17,862 bases of DNA from SZUA-186 sp041552135. Its GTDB lineage: Bacteria > Pseudomonadota > Gammaproteobacteria > UBA9214. Location: assembly GCA_041552135.1 (NCBI GenBank), contig JBFELL010000042.1:1-17862 (forward strand), read 5' to 3'. The translations under genes and the position numbers were made by a program. The notes below the pieces were generated by a model that was given only the letters and a program-made list of their open reading frames with translations, ran no database searches and was not told where the DNA came from. Positions 1-7,386 of the stretch are shown piece after piece (position 1 is the stretch's first letter; every line of letters starts with the position of its first letter).

Positions 1-25
1 CCCCGGCAAGCCAGCCGGGGTTTTT
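1..25 (+). terminator. Intrinsic terminator-like hairpin upstream of tRNA-Cys
   Basis: A perfect 7-bp GC stem (CCCCGGC / GCCGGGG) with a 6-nt loop is followed at once by five T residues. This is the form of a Rho-independent terminator for a forward gene lying left of the window. It ends only 27 nt before tRNA-Cys, which leaves little room for a separate tRNA promoter. Confidence 0.75.
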
Positions 26-52
26 ACCTGACAGGCACCGTCAAGTACCAAC

Positions 53-126
53 GGCTGAGTGGCAGAGTGGTTATGCAGCGGCCTGCAAAGCCGTGGACGC
101 CGGTTCGATTCCGACCTCAGCCTCCA
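53..126 (+). tRNA. tRNA-Cys (anticodon GCA)
   Basis: A full cloverleaf can be folded by eye. The acceptor stem GGCTGAG (53-59) pairs with CTCAGCC (116-122). The anticodon loop carries GCA at 85-87, the T arm contains GGTTCGATTCC, and TCCA with an encoded CCA end follows at 123-126. The body resembles E. coli tRNA-Cys. No U-tract terminator is visible in the 64 bases that follow, before the converging CBS gene. Confidence 0.96.
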
Positions 127-190
127 TATTCACCTGCTTATGCCTCGCCCGAAGGGACACTAACCCCGGCGGGCAGAGGTACCCGGCCGC

Positions 191-787
191 TCACCCCAGT
201 TCGTGGTAGACATCGGCCAGGGTATGAGCGGCGTATTCCGGGTCGGTAATATCATGACTGACCAGCTTGCTGATTTGCGAGGTCGAGAACAGCCCGCGGA
301 TCATGTGCTGCCGGGTCATCCGGTCAATCTCGACCACCAGCATGTGCTGCCGCTCGTGCCTCCTCAGGGTGCTGATGATGTGCCCGACACGCGCATCACG
401 CACCGTGACCATGTCCACGGCCAGAACCCGGTCCAGTGGCGTCATGATCATGTCGACATGCAGGTCATGATGTGACATCTCCAGCTCCTGCCCCTTTTTC
501 AGCGGCAGGTCACCCAGGATGTCCGCGGCCGTAATGATGCCGATGATGTTGTCCTCGACGTCAGGCACCAGCAGCAGGCGCACACCGGCCACCTTCATCT
601 TCCTGAGCGCCGCATCGATCCGGAAGTGGGGCTCGATGGTGACCGGAACCACCTCCTTGAAGTCCGTCATCACACTGATCGCCGGGTCATCGATATACGC
701 CAGCGGCACCCAGCCTGACGGCGTGTAGCAGGGCGTACCGGGATGCAGTGAGACGGGCGCAAGTACGGCATAGTGCTTGTTGACCAT
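191..787 (-). CDS. Tandem CBS-domain protein
   Basis: A soluble protein of 198 residues with two CBS domains and little else, at about residues 35-95 and 115-180. Both show the usual pattern of a hydrophobic strand followed by a G-I-I-T or G-L-F-S type turn (GIITAADILG in the first, IRGLFSTSQISKL in the second). Paired CBS domains form a Bateman module that commonly binds adenine nucleotides and acts as an energy sensor; no attached effector domain is present, so its target is unknown. I chose the ATG at 787 because a GAGGTG Shine-Dalgarno lies 6 nt upstream. An in-frame GTG at 841 would add 18 residues but has only a weak site. The gene is antisense to and lies between two tRNA genes. Confidence 0.85.
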   Translation of the reverse strand: MVNKHYAVLAPVSLHPGTPCYTPSGWVPLAYIDDPAISVMTDFKEVVPVTIEPHFRIDAALRKMKVAGVRLLLVPDVEDNIIGIITAADILGDLPLKKGQELEMSHHDLHVDMIMTPLDRVLAVDMVTVRDARVGHIISTLRRHERQHMLVVEIDRMTRQHMIRGLFSTSQISKLVSHDITDPEYAAHTLADVYHELG

Positions 788-850
788 TATCGGCACCTCG
801 ACAGCACGACAAGCTGAAGACACAACCAGTTCAGTGATCACTCACCCGTA

Positions 851-878
851 AGCTTAGTCCATATTTCCGTTATGTCAG
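851..878 (-). promoter_or_regulatory. Possible sigma70 promoter of the CBS-domain gene
   Basis: Read on the reverse strand, CTGACA (878-873) and TAAGCT (856-851) are separated by 16 bp and sit about 65 bp upstream of the chosen ATG at 787. The -35 matches five of six consensus positions and the -10 is moderate. This was judged by eye only. Confidence 0.35.
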
Positions 879-910
879 ACTCACGGCCCTGGTGCCTGCC
901 GCGCCGAGGC

Positions 911-939
911 TTCTACACGCCGGGCACTCTCTGTAGAAT
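911..939 (+). promoter_or_regulatory. Likely promoter of tRNA-Leu
   Basis: A good -10 hexamer, TAGAAT (934-939), lies 18 bp before the mature 5' end of tRNA-Leu, which fits a short leader. The hexamer 17 bp upstream, TTCTAC (911-916), is a poor -35 match, so confidence rests on the -10 and on position. TTCTAC and GTAGAA also form an inverted repeat. Confidence 0.45.
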
Positions 940-957
940 CGCACCGATAGGCTGCCG

Positions 958-1044
958 GCCCGGGTGGCGAAATTGGTAGACGCAAGGGACTTAAAATCCC
1001 TCGGTGGCGACACCGTGCCGGTTCGATTCCGGCCCCGGGCACCA
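958..1044 (+). tRNA. tRNA-Leu (anticodon TAA)
   Basis: A class II tRNA of 87 nt. The acceptor stem GCCCGGG (958-964) pairs with CCCGGGC (1034-1040), followed by A and an encoded CCA (1042-1044). The anticodon loop CTTAAAA gives TAA at 992-994. A long variable arm follows the anticodon stem, and the T arm GGTTCGATTCC is intact. In E. coli the matching tRNA (leuZ) lies directly after cysT. Here the CBS gene separates them. Confidence 0.97.
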
Positions 1045-1055
1045 TTCAGCAAACA

Positions 1056-1078
1056 GGGACGGTATTCATTTCTGTTCC
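1056..1078. repeat. Degenerate REP-like palindrome
   Basis: GGGACGGTATT, a central C, then ATTTCTGTTCC form an imperfect palindrome of 23 bp with one G-T pair per arm region and two mismatches. It resembles the sharper palindrome at 1130-1154 and has the same GGGGAC/GTCCCC ends in decayed form. It begins 12 bp after tRNA-Leu. Confidence 0.5.
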
Positions 1079-1129
1079 TGGCCATATACAGCGCCCCGTA
1101 TCCGCCACAAGCAGAACCATGCCCAACCC

Positions 1130-1154
1130 GGGGACAGAATTCAATTCTGTCCCC
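1130..1154. repeat. Perfect 25-bp REP-like palindrome
   Basis: GGGGACAGAATT (1130-1141), a central C, and AATTCTGTCCCC (1143-1154) are exact reverse complements. GGGGACAG...CTGTCCCC palindromes of this type are dispersed in many proteobacterial genomes and often flank REP-associated tyrosine transposases of the Y1/IS200 kind. No transposase gene is in the window. The palindrome sits 11 bp beyond the stop of the reverse-strand lipoprotein gene. It has no T-run, so it does not look like a standard terminator. Confidence 0.75.
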
Positions 1155-1165
1155 TTATCGGTGTG

Positions 1166-4100
1166 TCATATCCCCGAACGGTAACGCCGGTTGTAGCGGT
1201 CATGCAGCGCCTCGCGCCGCGCCGCGGGCCGGCCACTGGCAGGCAGCGGCTCGAGTGTCTCGCCGTGCTCGGTATAGAGATCCATGTCCTTGGCCCAGCC
1301 CTGGCTTTCGAGGACGAAACGGCGCTGCCAGCCGGATTGCAGCGACGGCAGGTTATCATCGAACTCGAGATGCACTTCCTCGCCGGGCCCGATGATGGCC
1401 AGCGCGTCATCGGCCTCTACCAGCAGTTCGACTGCCGGACCAAAGTCGGTGTAGAAACCGCGCATGTGCCGCGTATCCCACAGGGGGCTGCGCCGGTCGT
1501 AGTCATAATGCGGCTGCCGCTGCGGTCCAGTTGTTCGACGTGCGAATCCGGATACCTGCACCTCGGCATCGGACAGCGGTAATTCGCGGCGCACGGCTGC
1601 CGGCACAGGTTCACTGTATACGACCGCGATACGGTCCCAGTAGATTTCCTGGTTGGTTATCAGCCGCAGCGCGTCGGCCCCCTCGGGCAATCCCGTCAAA
1701 GGTACCGACATGCGCCGGGGCATACCGGCGGGGTAGCCAAACTGCTCCAGCAGGGTATGCCATTTCCCGTCCGCGCCGCGCGCCTGCAGGGTCGGTGCGC
1801 TGTACTCAGCTGAGGCCTGCCAGGCGGCGAACATGGTCTGCGAGTAGGGGTACTCGACCCAGCCATCGATAACGAGCACAGTGCTCGCACCCGGTTTATC
1901 CAGGGGGGCATCGAACTCGAGCGTGAGCACCTGTGGTGACTGCAGGCGGCCGATAAAACGGCGATCCAGTTGGCCGACGCGCGGTGCCTGCAGGTCGGCC
2001 AGCAACACCGCCGCAGTGACATCACGCCCCTGCATATCGAGCGCGCGCTGTGGCAGCCGCTGCTCACGGTAGAACACCGCCTCACCCGTCGGCTCGGGCC
2101 CGAGAATGGCCATGCACTCGTCCAGCACGAGGTCCCAGCCGGGCGGCAGGTCCCATGCCACCAGCCTCATGCTGTCCAGGTAGGCCGCTTCCTCCATGGG
2201 CTCGCCGATCTTCAGCTGGTATCGTCCGTCCAGTGCACGGGGCAATCCGGCGGGCAGGAGAAAGTTCTCCCAGGGACGGGGCGGGGCGTAAACACCGGGC
2301 TCGACGAAATAGCCCATGCCGCCGACCCCGAGCAGGTCACTGACAAAGACGTAGCGTTCCCCGTCCCAGGCAAACAGCACCGGGCAGCTCGACAACTGGC
2401 GCTGGGTCTCCGTGATGCGGTGCAGCTGTCCGGCCTCGAGACCGAGTTCCGTCTGGTAGACGCCATCCGACCAGGTCACGGCGACGAAGTCCGCCTGGCC
2501 GGCACCGCCCAGTCCGACGGCCACGGGCTGCAGACTCTGCCCGGGCGAGGAGTGGTGTCTGAAGGTGTCGGTCAGGGTCCAGCGGCTGCCGCTTCGCACG
2601 GCAAGCTGTGTACCGATGCCGGAGGCATTGGAGCGCATGGATTCGGCCTGCTCGTCCAGACCGGTAAGCACCAGGCCAATGAACGGCTGCCGCCCGGGGC
2701 CCGGCGACCAGATCCGCAGGGCATTGCCCGGATCCAGCGCAACCACCGCCGGTCCGCGCATGACATCACGCTGCAGCGAGATGCCGAAGCTGGAGGGCCG
2801 GACAGTCTGCGCAACGCCCTTGAAAATCGCCCCGGTCGAATCATCGTACATCGCAAGCAGTTCCCAGCCAGCCTGCGTGGCAATCCGCAATTCACTCTGA
2901 CCGTCTCCGTCAAAATCCTGCAGCTCCATCTGTGGTTCCGGGGCGGCATCCGTCGTGTACAGCTCAGCACCTTTCCAGGTGCCGGTGGCATCTTCACGCC
3001 ACTTCAGCAATGCGCCGCTGTTATCCATGGTGAACAACTCGGGCAGGCCGTCGCCGTCGGTATCGCCGGCCACCGCCGCACGGACGGGGCTTTGCCGGAA
3101 TACATCGAATCCGTCGGCCGGACGGTAGCGCCACATCAGCTCGTTGAGGTAGACCTCGTGGGGCGGGGCCTCGTTGATGATGACGATATCGGTGTCCCGG
3201 TCATTCTCGAGATCAAGCAGCAGCAGCGAGCGCGTGTCCCGTTTGCCGCCATCCAGCCCACGCTCGGCTGCAATCGGCCGGAAGCTGCCATCGAGATTGT
3301 TGTTGAGCAGTTCATTGGGAGCACCGCGGTTGACCAGCAGGATATCCAGGTCACCGTCATGGTCGGCATCGAACAAGGCCCCGTCGCGGCTGTCGGCCGC
3401 GCCATTGCCTGTTCCGCTCGCTTGCGTCACATCCTGCCAGCGACCCTCCGCCACCTGGCGCCAGAGCTGGTTCGGACCGGTACGCAGCAGGTAGACATCC
3501 ACCAGGCCGTCATTGTCGTAGTCACCCCATAACGCGGCGTTGACAGCCGGCACCTGCAACAGCGGATGATCGGTGACCGGCGCATACCCTCCACCCTCAT
3601 CGCCGAGCAGCAGCGAGTTCTCACTGCCATCACCCGCACCGGCGATGAACAGGTCCAGGTGACCGTCGCCATTGATATCCACGGCGGTCAGGTTCGTACG
3701 CCGGTCCTTCGGTTCCGGCATGGCATCACCCAGGCGCAGCAACCACACCGGTTCGCTGAACAGCGCTCCCCCGGGTATGTCTGCCTGTGCCGCCACGGGC
3801 GCACCAACGGTCACTGCCTCGCATTTGGGCCCCATGCGGGTATAGAGAAAATCCACCAGCTGCGCCCGCGGATTGTTCGCCAGTCGCTGGTACAGCGCCA
3901 TGCTGTCCCTGGCCGCCTCGAGCCGGTCACTGCCACGGTACAGCTGGGCCGCCGCATAGTAGGCGCTGCGAAGGTAGGGATCAGTCCCGATCACGCGTTC
4001 ATACCAGTCCAGCGCCGCGGCGTACTCACCCTGCTGCTGAAGGCTCTGGGCGAGGAAGTAGGCCGCGTAGGCATCGTTCGGGTCCTGCTGCAGTACCTGC

Positions 4101-4495
4101 TCGAACAAACCGGCAGCCGTAACCAGTTCGCCGCGACGGTACTCCAGCAGGGCCGTGCAGTATGTCACCCGGGCATCTTCCGGGTGGCGGGCAGCCAGTG
4201 CCGTGAACATGGCCAGCGCGGCGGCCTCGTCCCCATCGAGCTGACGGTTCATCAGGGCAATGGCATGATTGAAGCGAAACTCCGGAACCGAGGGATGTTG
4301 CCCGTCAAGCTCCTCGAAAATCGCCCGGGCAGCCTCGTAGTCATAGCGACCCATCAGTCCGACGCCGCGGTTATTGGCGACAACCGCGGCCTCGTCCATG
4401 ACAACAGGCCCAGTTTCCTCGGAAGCCCGGTCACAACCGGACAGGGCAAGTCCCAGACACAAGAGTAATGTGCAGGTCACGGCGCGGTAGTGCAT
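1166..4495 (-). CDS. TPR/FG-GAP/UnbV-like giant lipoprotein
   Basis: A predicted envelope lipoprotein of 1,109 residues. The chosen ATG has GAGGAA 7 nt upstream and is followed at once by a lipoprotein signal ending in the lipobox LSGC; an upstream start would bury this signal behind 35 residues. TPR repeats span about residues 35-210. A beta-propeller-like FG-GAP/VCBS region spans about 265-560, with calcium-type loops such as DINGDGHLD, DYDNDGLVD, DADHDGDLD and DFDGDGQSE. An ASPIC/UnbV-like segment (about 615-700) carries NASGIGTQL and VTWSDGVYQ. The last 400 residues start with a CPVLFAWDGERY motif and are beta-rich but unassigned. The family is thought to mediate calcium-dependent binding; the ligand is not known. 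The modules match those of the proteins at 11933-15437. No co-directional partner is adjacent. Confidence 0.85.
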   Translation of the reverse strand: MHYRAVTCTLLLCLGLALSGCDRASEETGPVVMDEAAVVANNRGVGLMGRYDYEAARAIFEELDGQHPSVPEFRFNHAIALMNRQLDGDEAAALAMFTALAARHPEDARVTYCTALLEYRRGELVTAAGLFEQVLQQDPNDAYAAYFLAQSLQQQGEYAAALDWYERVIGTDPYLRSAYYAAAQLYRGSDRLEAARDSMALYQRLANNPRAQLVDFLYTRMGPKCEAVTVGAPVAAQADIPGGALFSEPVWLLRLGDAMPEPKDRRTNLTAVDINGDGHLDLFIAGAGDGSENSLLLGDEGGGYAPVTDHPLLQVPAVNAALWGDYDNDGLVDVYLLRTGPNQLWRQVAEGRWQDVTQASGTGNGAADSRDGALFDADHDGDLDILLVNRGAPNELLNNNLDGSFRPIAAERGLDGGKRDTRSLLLLDLENDRDTDIVIINEAPPHEVYLNELMWRYRPADGFDVFRQSPVRAAVAGDTDGDGLPELFTMDNSGALLKWREDATGTWKGAELYTTDAAPEPQMELQDFDGDGQSELRIATQAGWELLAMYDDSTGAIFKGVAQTVRPSSFGISLQRDVMRGPAVVALDPGNALRIWSPGPGRQPFIGLVLTGLDEQAESMRSNASGIGTQLAVRSGSRWTLTDTFRHHSSPGQSLQPVAVGLGGAGQADFVAVTWSDGVYQTELGLEAGQLHRITETQRQLSSCPVLFAWDGERYVFVSDLLGVGGMGYFVEPGVYAPPRPWENFLLPAGLPRALDGRYQLKIGEPMEEAAYLDSMRLVAWDLPPGWDLVLDECMAILGPEPTGEAVFYREQRLPQRALDMQGRDVTAAVLLADLQAPRVGQLDRRFIGRLQSPQVLTLEFDAPLDKPGASTVLVIDGWVEYPYSQTMFAAWQASAEYSAPTLQARGADGKWHTLLEQFGYPAGMPRRMSVPLTGLPEGADALRLITNQEIYWDRIAVVYSEPVPAAVRRELPLSDAEVQVSGFARRTTGPQRQPHYDYDRRSPLWDTRHMRGFYTDFGPAVELLVEADDALAIIGPGEEVHLEFDDNLPSLQSGWQRRFVLESQGWAKDMDLYTEHGETLEPLPASGRPAARREALHDRYNRRYRSGI

Positions 4496-4529
4496 TAGGT
4501 TGTTCCTCGGTTTTCGAAAGACAGGCAGA

Positions 4530-4562
4530 GACTGTCGCAAACCCGGTTTCTGGCAGACAGTC
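4530..4562. promoter_or_regulatory. Inverted repeat between divergent genes, possible operator
   Basis: GACTGTC (4530-4536) and GACAGTC (4556-4562) are exact reverse complements with 19 bp between them. They lie in the 167-bp gap between the divergent lipoprotein and nitrilase genes. A second palindrome, GGCAGGCCTGCC, is at 4612-4623. Neither matches a regulator site that I know, and no clear promoter hexamers were found. Confidence 0.25.
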
Positions 4563-4662
4563 ATCTGCAACGGGTAGAGCATACCGCAAGCCTCGCGCAA
4601 AGGCGCTCCAGGGCAGGCCTGCCGGTCGTCATGGCAACAGTTTGGTGGCAGAATAATCCATC

Positions 4663-5649
4663 ATGTCCACGCCATATTACGCCGCCGCCTGCCAGACCGA
4701 TTTCGCCTGTCCGGCAACGCGCGATGAAATCGGCGAACGCACAGCGCGCATGTGCACGCTGGCCGAGCAGACGATTGTCGGCTACGAGCCGTTTCACGAT
4801 GTACGCCTGCTGGCCTTCCCCGAATTCGCCCATGCCGCACCCATCTACGACAGTGTGGCGAAACTGCATGACCGGCTTGCCGTGCCGCTGCCGAACGAGC
4901 ACACCGACCGCTACCAGCGGATTTGCCGGAATTACGGTTGCTACATCCAGACCGGCACGTTCCTGGAGGCGGACCCGGATTTCCCGGACGTGGTGTTCAA
5001 CACCACCGTGCTGGTCGGGCCGGACGGCGTGTTGTCAACATACCGCAAGGTCAACCCCTGGATCCCGTGGGAACTGCACGCCAGCCCCCATGACCTGCCG
5101 GGCTACGAGGCAGAACCGTTTCCCGTGGTGGACACCGACATCGGCCGGCTGGGCGTCGCCATCTGCTATGACTGGCTGTTCCCCGAGGCGATCCGCCAGA
5201 TCGCATTCAACGGCGCGGAGGTCATCATTCGCATATCCGCCTACATGGACCCGTGGGGTGCCACACCGCCGATGGACTGGTGGACGCTCTTCAACCGTGC
5301 CCGGGCGGCGGAGAACACCGCCTATGTCGTGGCCGCGAACCAGGGAGCAAGCATGGCGCACTACCCGCCGTTCTCGTGGCCGGGTGGCAGCATGGTGGTG
5401 GACTATGATGGCCGTATCCTGGCCCAGGCAGACGCCGGTCCGGGCGAGAAGGTGGTCGTGGCGCCCATCGACCTTGCCGCGCTGCGCCACGAGCGGGAAC
5501 GCCGGTCAGGGCATGACATGCGCGCCCACCTGCGCGCCGGCATGTATCCCTACCTCCAGGCAGAGCGGCTGCCCCCGGCGGAGACACACCCCGTCAGCCT
5601 GGAAGCGATTCAGGACCGGATCCGGCAGGGCAAGAAACGGACCCCCTGA
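4663..5649 (+). CDS. Carbon-nitrogen hydrolase (nitrilase superfamily)
   Basis: A cytoplasmic enzyme of 328 residues, the usual size for the family. The Glu-Lys-Cys catalytic triad is visible: E54 in LLAFPEF, K129 in TYRKVNPW and C168 in AICYDWLFPE. E137, after the lysine loop, matches the second conserved glutamate. The segment RARAAENTAYVVAANQG (about 222-238) is the typical dimer-interface and substrate-pocket strand. Enzymes of this fold cleave non-peptide C-N bonds in amides, carbamoyl compounds or nitriles. The CYDWLFPE context and the lack of fused domains suggest an aliphatic-amidase or carbamoylase-like role, but the substrate cannot be read from sequence. The ribosome site is weak. 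The gene stands alone, convergent with the small lipoprotein gene. Confidence 0.9.
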   Translation: MSTPYYAAACQTDFACPATRDEIGERTARMCTLAEQTIVGYEPFHDVRLLAFPEFAHAAPIYDSVAKLHDRLAVPLPNEHTDRYQRICRNYGCYIQTGTFLEADPDFPDVVFNTTVLVGPDGVLSTYRKVNPWIPWELHASPHDLPGYEAEPFPVVDTDIGRLGVAICYDWLFPEAIRQIAFNGAEVIIRISAYMDPWGATPPMDWWTLFNRARAAENTAYVVAANQGASMAHYPPFSWPGGSMVVDYDGRILAQADAGPGEKVVVAPIDLAALRHERERRSGHDMRAHLRAGMYPYLQAERLPPAETHPVSLEAIQDRIRQGKKRTP

Positions 5650-5746
5650 GCCTGCCTGGAAAATACCCGGCCCGGTGCCGGATCCGCACCATTCAGATGG
5701 CCCCGGATGACGGTGATCCTTGCACGCCACCCGGCGGCAGAGCCAG

Positions 5747-6163
5747 CTAGAAATTCACGAAGGCGGCGATGACCATCCCCACGCCGATGGCAAGCAGAAA
5801 CAGGGCATCCTTGAGATCGCCGCCCGAGACGCCGGCCTCCGCTTCCGCCGCCTCGACACGGACGATGTCCTCGATGGCGATGTCGACAACGGACGCATCA
5901 TCTCCCGGCGCTGCCTGCGGCAGCTCGTCATACTCAGGGCTTTCCTCGTAGCCGTGCACATAGCCGTCGTCCACGGCACTGACGACAATGCCGCGCTCCG
6001 CGCCGTTGCGGGTCGTGATATGTATCCTGTCACCGACCGCAATCGCCTCACCACTGCGGATCTGTTCCTGCAGCCTGGCCACATCACCATCGGCCGGCTG
6101 CAGCGATGCACAGGCGGACAACACAAGGACCAGCATCAGCAGCAGGCATTTCGTGCACGTCAC
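5747..6163 (-). CDS. Small lipoprotein with C-terminal membrane helix
   Basis: I do not recognise the family. Starting at GTG 6163, the product is 138 residues with a lipoprotein signal (lipobox LSAC, lipidated Cys18), an acidic soluble middle and a hydrophobic last 18 residues, LFLLAIGVGMVIAAFVNF. The middle (about residues 38-75) contains GDRIHITTRNGAERGIVVSA, which reads like a small beta-barrel. The start needs care: GGAGG at 6175-6171 is followed by TTG (6169), TTG (6166) and GTG (6163) in one frame, and only the GTG has a normal 7-nt spacing. A lipid anchor plus a C-terminal helix suggests a protein held at both ends in one membrane or spanning between the two. Confidence 0.75.
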   Translation of the reverse strand: MTCTKCLLLMLVLVLSACASLQPADGDVARLQEQIRSGEAIAVGDRIHITTRNGAERGIVVSAVDDGYVHGYEESPEYDELPQAAPGDDASVVDIAIEDIVRVEAAEAEAGVSGGDLKDALFLLAIGVGMVIAAFVNF

Positions 6164-6247
6164 CAACAAACCTCCGGCTCCCGGGTCGCAGAGTGATCAG
6201 ATCCGCCGGGGCTTTCCGGCAACCGCCACAGGGGCTGCGACACACCC

Positions 6248-6907
6248 CTATATCGATTCGATACAGCGCGCATCGTTATTGGCCGGCCGGTTGACCCGGG
6301 TGCCCACCGGGAAGGCCTCCATCTCGTCCGCCGGCCAGGCGCGCAGGTACGGTTTCACCATGCCGGGGTCGCGCAACCCCGGATCAAGCCACGCGGCGTA
6401 ATCCCGCGGCGCGACAATCACCGGCATGCGGTCGTGCACCGGGCGGATCGCATCGTTGGCCGCCGTGACAATAATGCTGCAGGACTCGATGACCCCGTCA
6501 TCCCGTTCCCGGCGCTCCCAGATCCCGGCAAAGGCAAACACGCCACGATCCTTCATGCGGATATGGTACGGCTGCTTGCCATCGCCGGTCTGCCGCCACT
6601 CGTAGAAGCCGTCGGCCGGTATCAGGCAGCGCCGCAGCCGGAAGGCCGTGCGGTAGGCCGGCTTGTCGGCCACCGTCTCGGCACGCGCATTGATCATGCT
6701 GTAGCCGCTCTTCACTTCCTTCGCCCAGGAGGGCACCAGGCCCCAGCGCAACAGCGCCATGTGGCGCCGGCCTTCAACGGTGCGCACCGCGGCGATGTCC
6801 TGCGACGGGGCGATGTTATAGCTCGCCGGCATCACCGGCACCTCGTCGACCCCGAAGTGTTTCTGCAACACGTCCGCTGGCGCATGTAAGGTAAAGCGTC
6901 CGCACAT
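6248..6907 (-). CDS. yedK: SRAP-family abasic-site DNA-protein crosslinker (YedK/HMCES type)
   Basis: A full-length SRAP protein of 219 residues. The N-terminus is MCGRF, so removal of Met leaves Cys2 as the N-terminal nucleophile that forms a stable link to abasic sites in single-stranded DNA. Other active-site residues are in place: N31 in YNIAPSQ, N73 and R75 in INARAET, E103 in GFYEW and H158 in HDRMP. The known role of this family is to shield abasic sites in single-stranded DNA and prevent strand breaks. The older name, SOS response-associated peptidase, reflects genome context. The ATG lies 7 bp after the stop of the shorter paralog upstream, so the two are surely co-transcribed. It lies downstream of a LexA-box-controlled polymerase gene on the same strand. 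Confidence 0.95.
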   Translation of the reverse strand: MCGRFTLHAPADVLQKHFGVDEVPVMPASYNIAPSQDIAAVRTVEGRRHMALLRWGLVPSWAKEVKSGYSMINARAETVADKPAYRTAFRLRRCLIPADGFYEWRQTGDGKQPYHIRMKDRGVFAFAGIWERRERDDGVIESCSIIVTAANDAIRPVHDRMPVIVAPRDYAAWLDPGLRDPGMVKPYLRAWPADEMEAFPVGTRVNRPANNDARCIESI

Positions 6908-6914
6908 CGCGTTC

Positions 6915-7325
6915 TCATCCGCTCATGATCCGCGGCCAGCGTTCGTGCGGCGTGTCGGCCAGTTCCGGCTCGACCGTCACCACGTAGACACGCCGTTCGT
7001 GCCGCTCGCGTGCCACCAGCCCCTGGATCCACTGGCCCCGGGTCAGATCATACCAATGACTGTGCCCCTCGAAGTCCCTTTCCATGAAACTCTTCACCGC
7101 CAGCTTGACCGGAACCGGCATCCAGCGATCCCAGCGCCCGGCATAAATGCCGTCGAGACGTGCCCAGCCGCCCAGCGGCAGGTGACCGGCCTGGTCATGG
7201 CGCCGCCCCCACGGCAGCAGTTCCACGCCGCCGGCACGGGTCCGCACCGGCAGCTGCGCCTTCGGGTTGGGGAAGTACAGCCGCACATCCACCCTGTCAA
7301 TCGAGTAATAGACGCCCGCACACAC
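6915..7325 (-). CDS. Short SRAP-like paralog (MCAG protein)
   Basis: A 136-residue protein of no named family that I recognise. By hand alignment it looks like a shortened SRAP protein. It begins MCAG, giving Cys2. PWGRR (38-42) lines up with RWGLVP, WARLD (54-58) with NARAE, FMERD (80-84) with FYEWR, and VVTVEP...HERWP (115-131) with IVTAAN...HDRMP. Thus Cys2, an acidic E82 and H127 are kept, while the active-site Asn of NARAE is replaced by Trp or Ala depending on the alignment. It lacks about 80 residues of the full domain. The GTG start at 7325 gives the Met-Cys beginning; an ATG at 7338 is out of frame. It sits 7 bp upstream of the full SRAP gene. An abasic-site or single-strand-DNA role is inference. 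Confidence 0.75.
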   Translation of the reverse strand: MCAGVYYSIDRVDVRLYFPNPKAQLPVRTRAGGVELLPWGRRHDQAGHLPLGGWARLDGIYAGRWDRWMPVPVKLAVKSFMERDFEGHSHWYDLTRGQWIQGLVARERHERRVYVVTVEPELADTPHERWPRIMSG

Positions 7326-7347
7326 GCTGGCTACCCATGCAGCATCC

Positions 7348-7370
7348 CCCTCTCCCTTCCAGGGAGAGGG
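7348..7370. repeat. Dispersed CCCTCTCCCT / AGGGAGAGGG palindrome
   Basis: A perfect 10-bp stem (7348-7357 with 7361-7370) with a 3-nt TCC loop. Palindromes of this kind are common intergenic repeats in beta- and gammaproteobacteria. It lies 22 bp upstream of the GTG of the short SRAP-like gene, so in that mRNA it could fold near the ribosome site. Confidence 0.7.
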
Positions 7371-7386
7371 CAGGGGGTAGGGTAAT

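Noticed and set aside
870..1085. Reverse reading frame of 71 codons across tRNA-Leu, and a forward frame from 964
   Set aside because: These are the well-known false proteins made by translating a tRNA-Leu gene and its complement. The tRNA fold explains the sequence.
1130..1154. Intrinsic terminator for the lipoprotein gene
   Set aside because: The hairpin is perfect but is not followed by a T-run on either strand. A dispersed palindrome fits better.
1970..3532. Forward open frame of 520 codons
   Set aside because: It is antisense to the TPR/FG-GAP lipoprotein. Its translation is low-complexity, rich in Gln, Arg, His and Gly, with no domain; it is a shadow typical of GC-rich DNA.
4496..4600. 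Upstream start for the lipoprotein gene, adding 35 residues
   Set aside because: It would place a charged stretch before the lipoprotein signal, while the ATG at 4495 has GAGGAA at good spacing and the signal directly after it.
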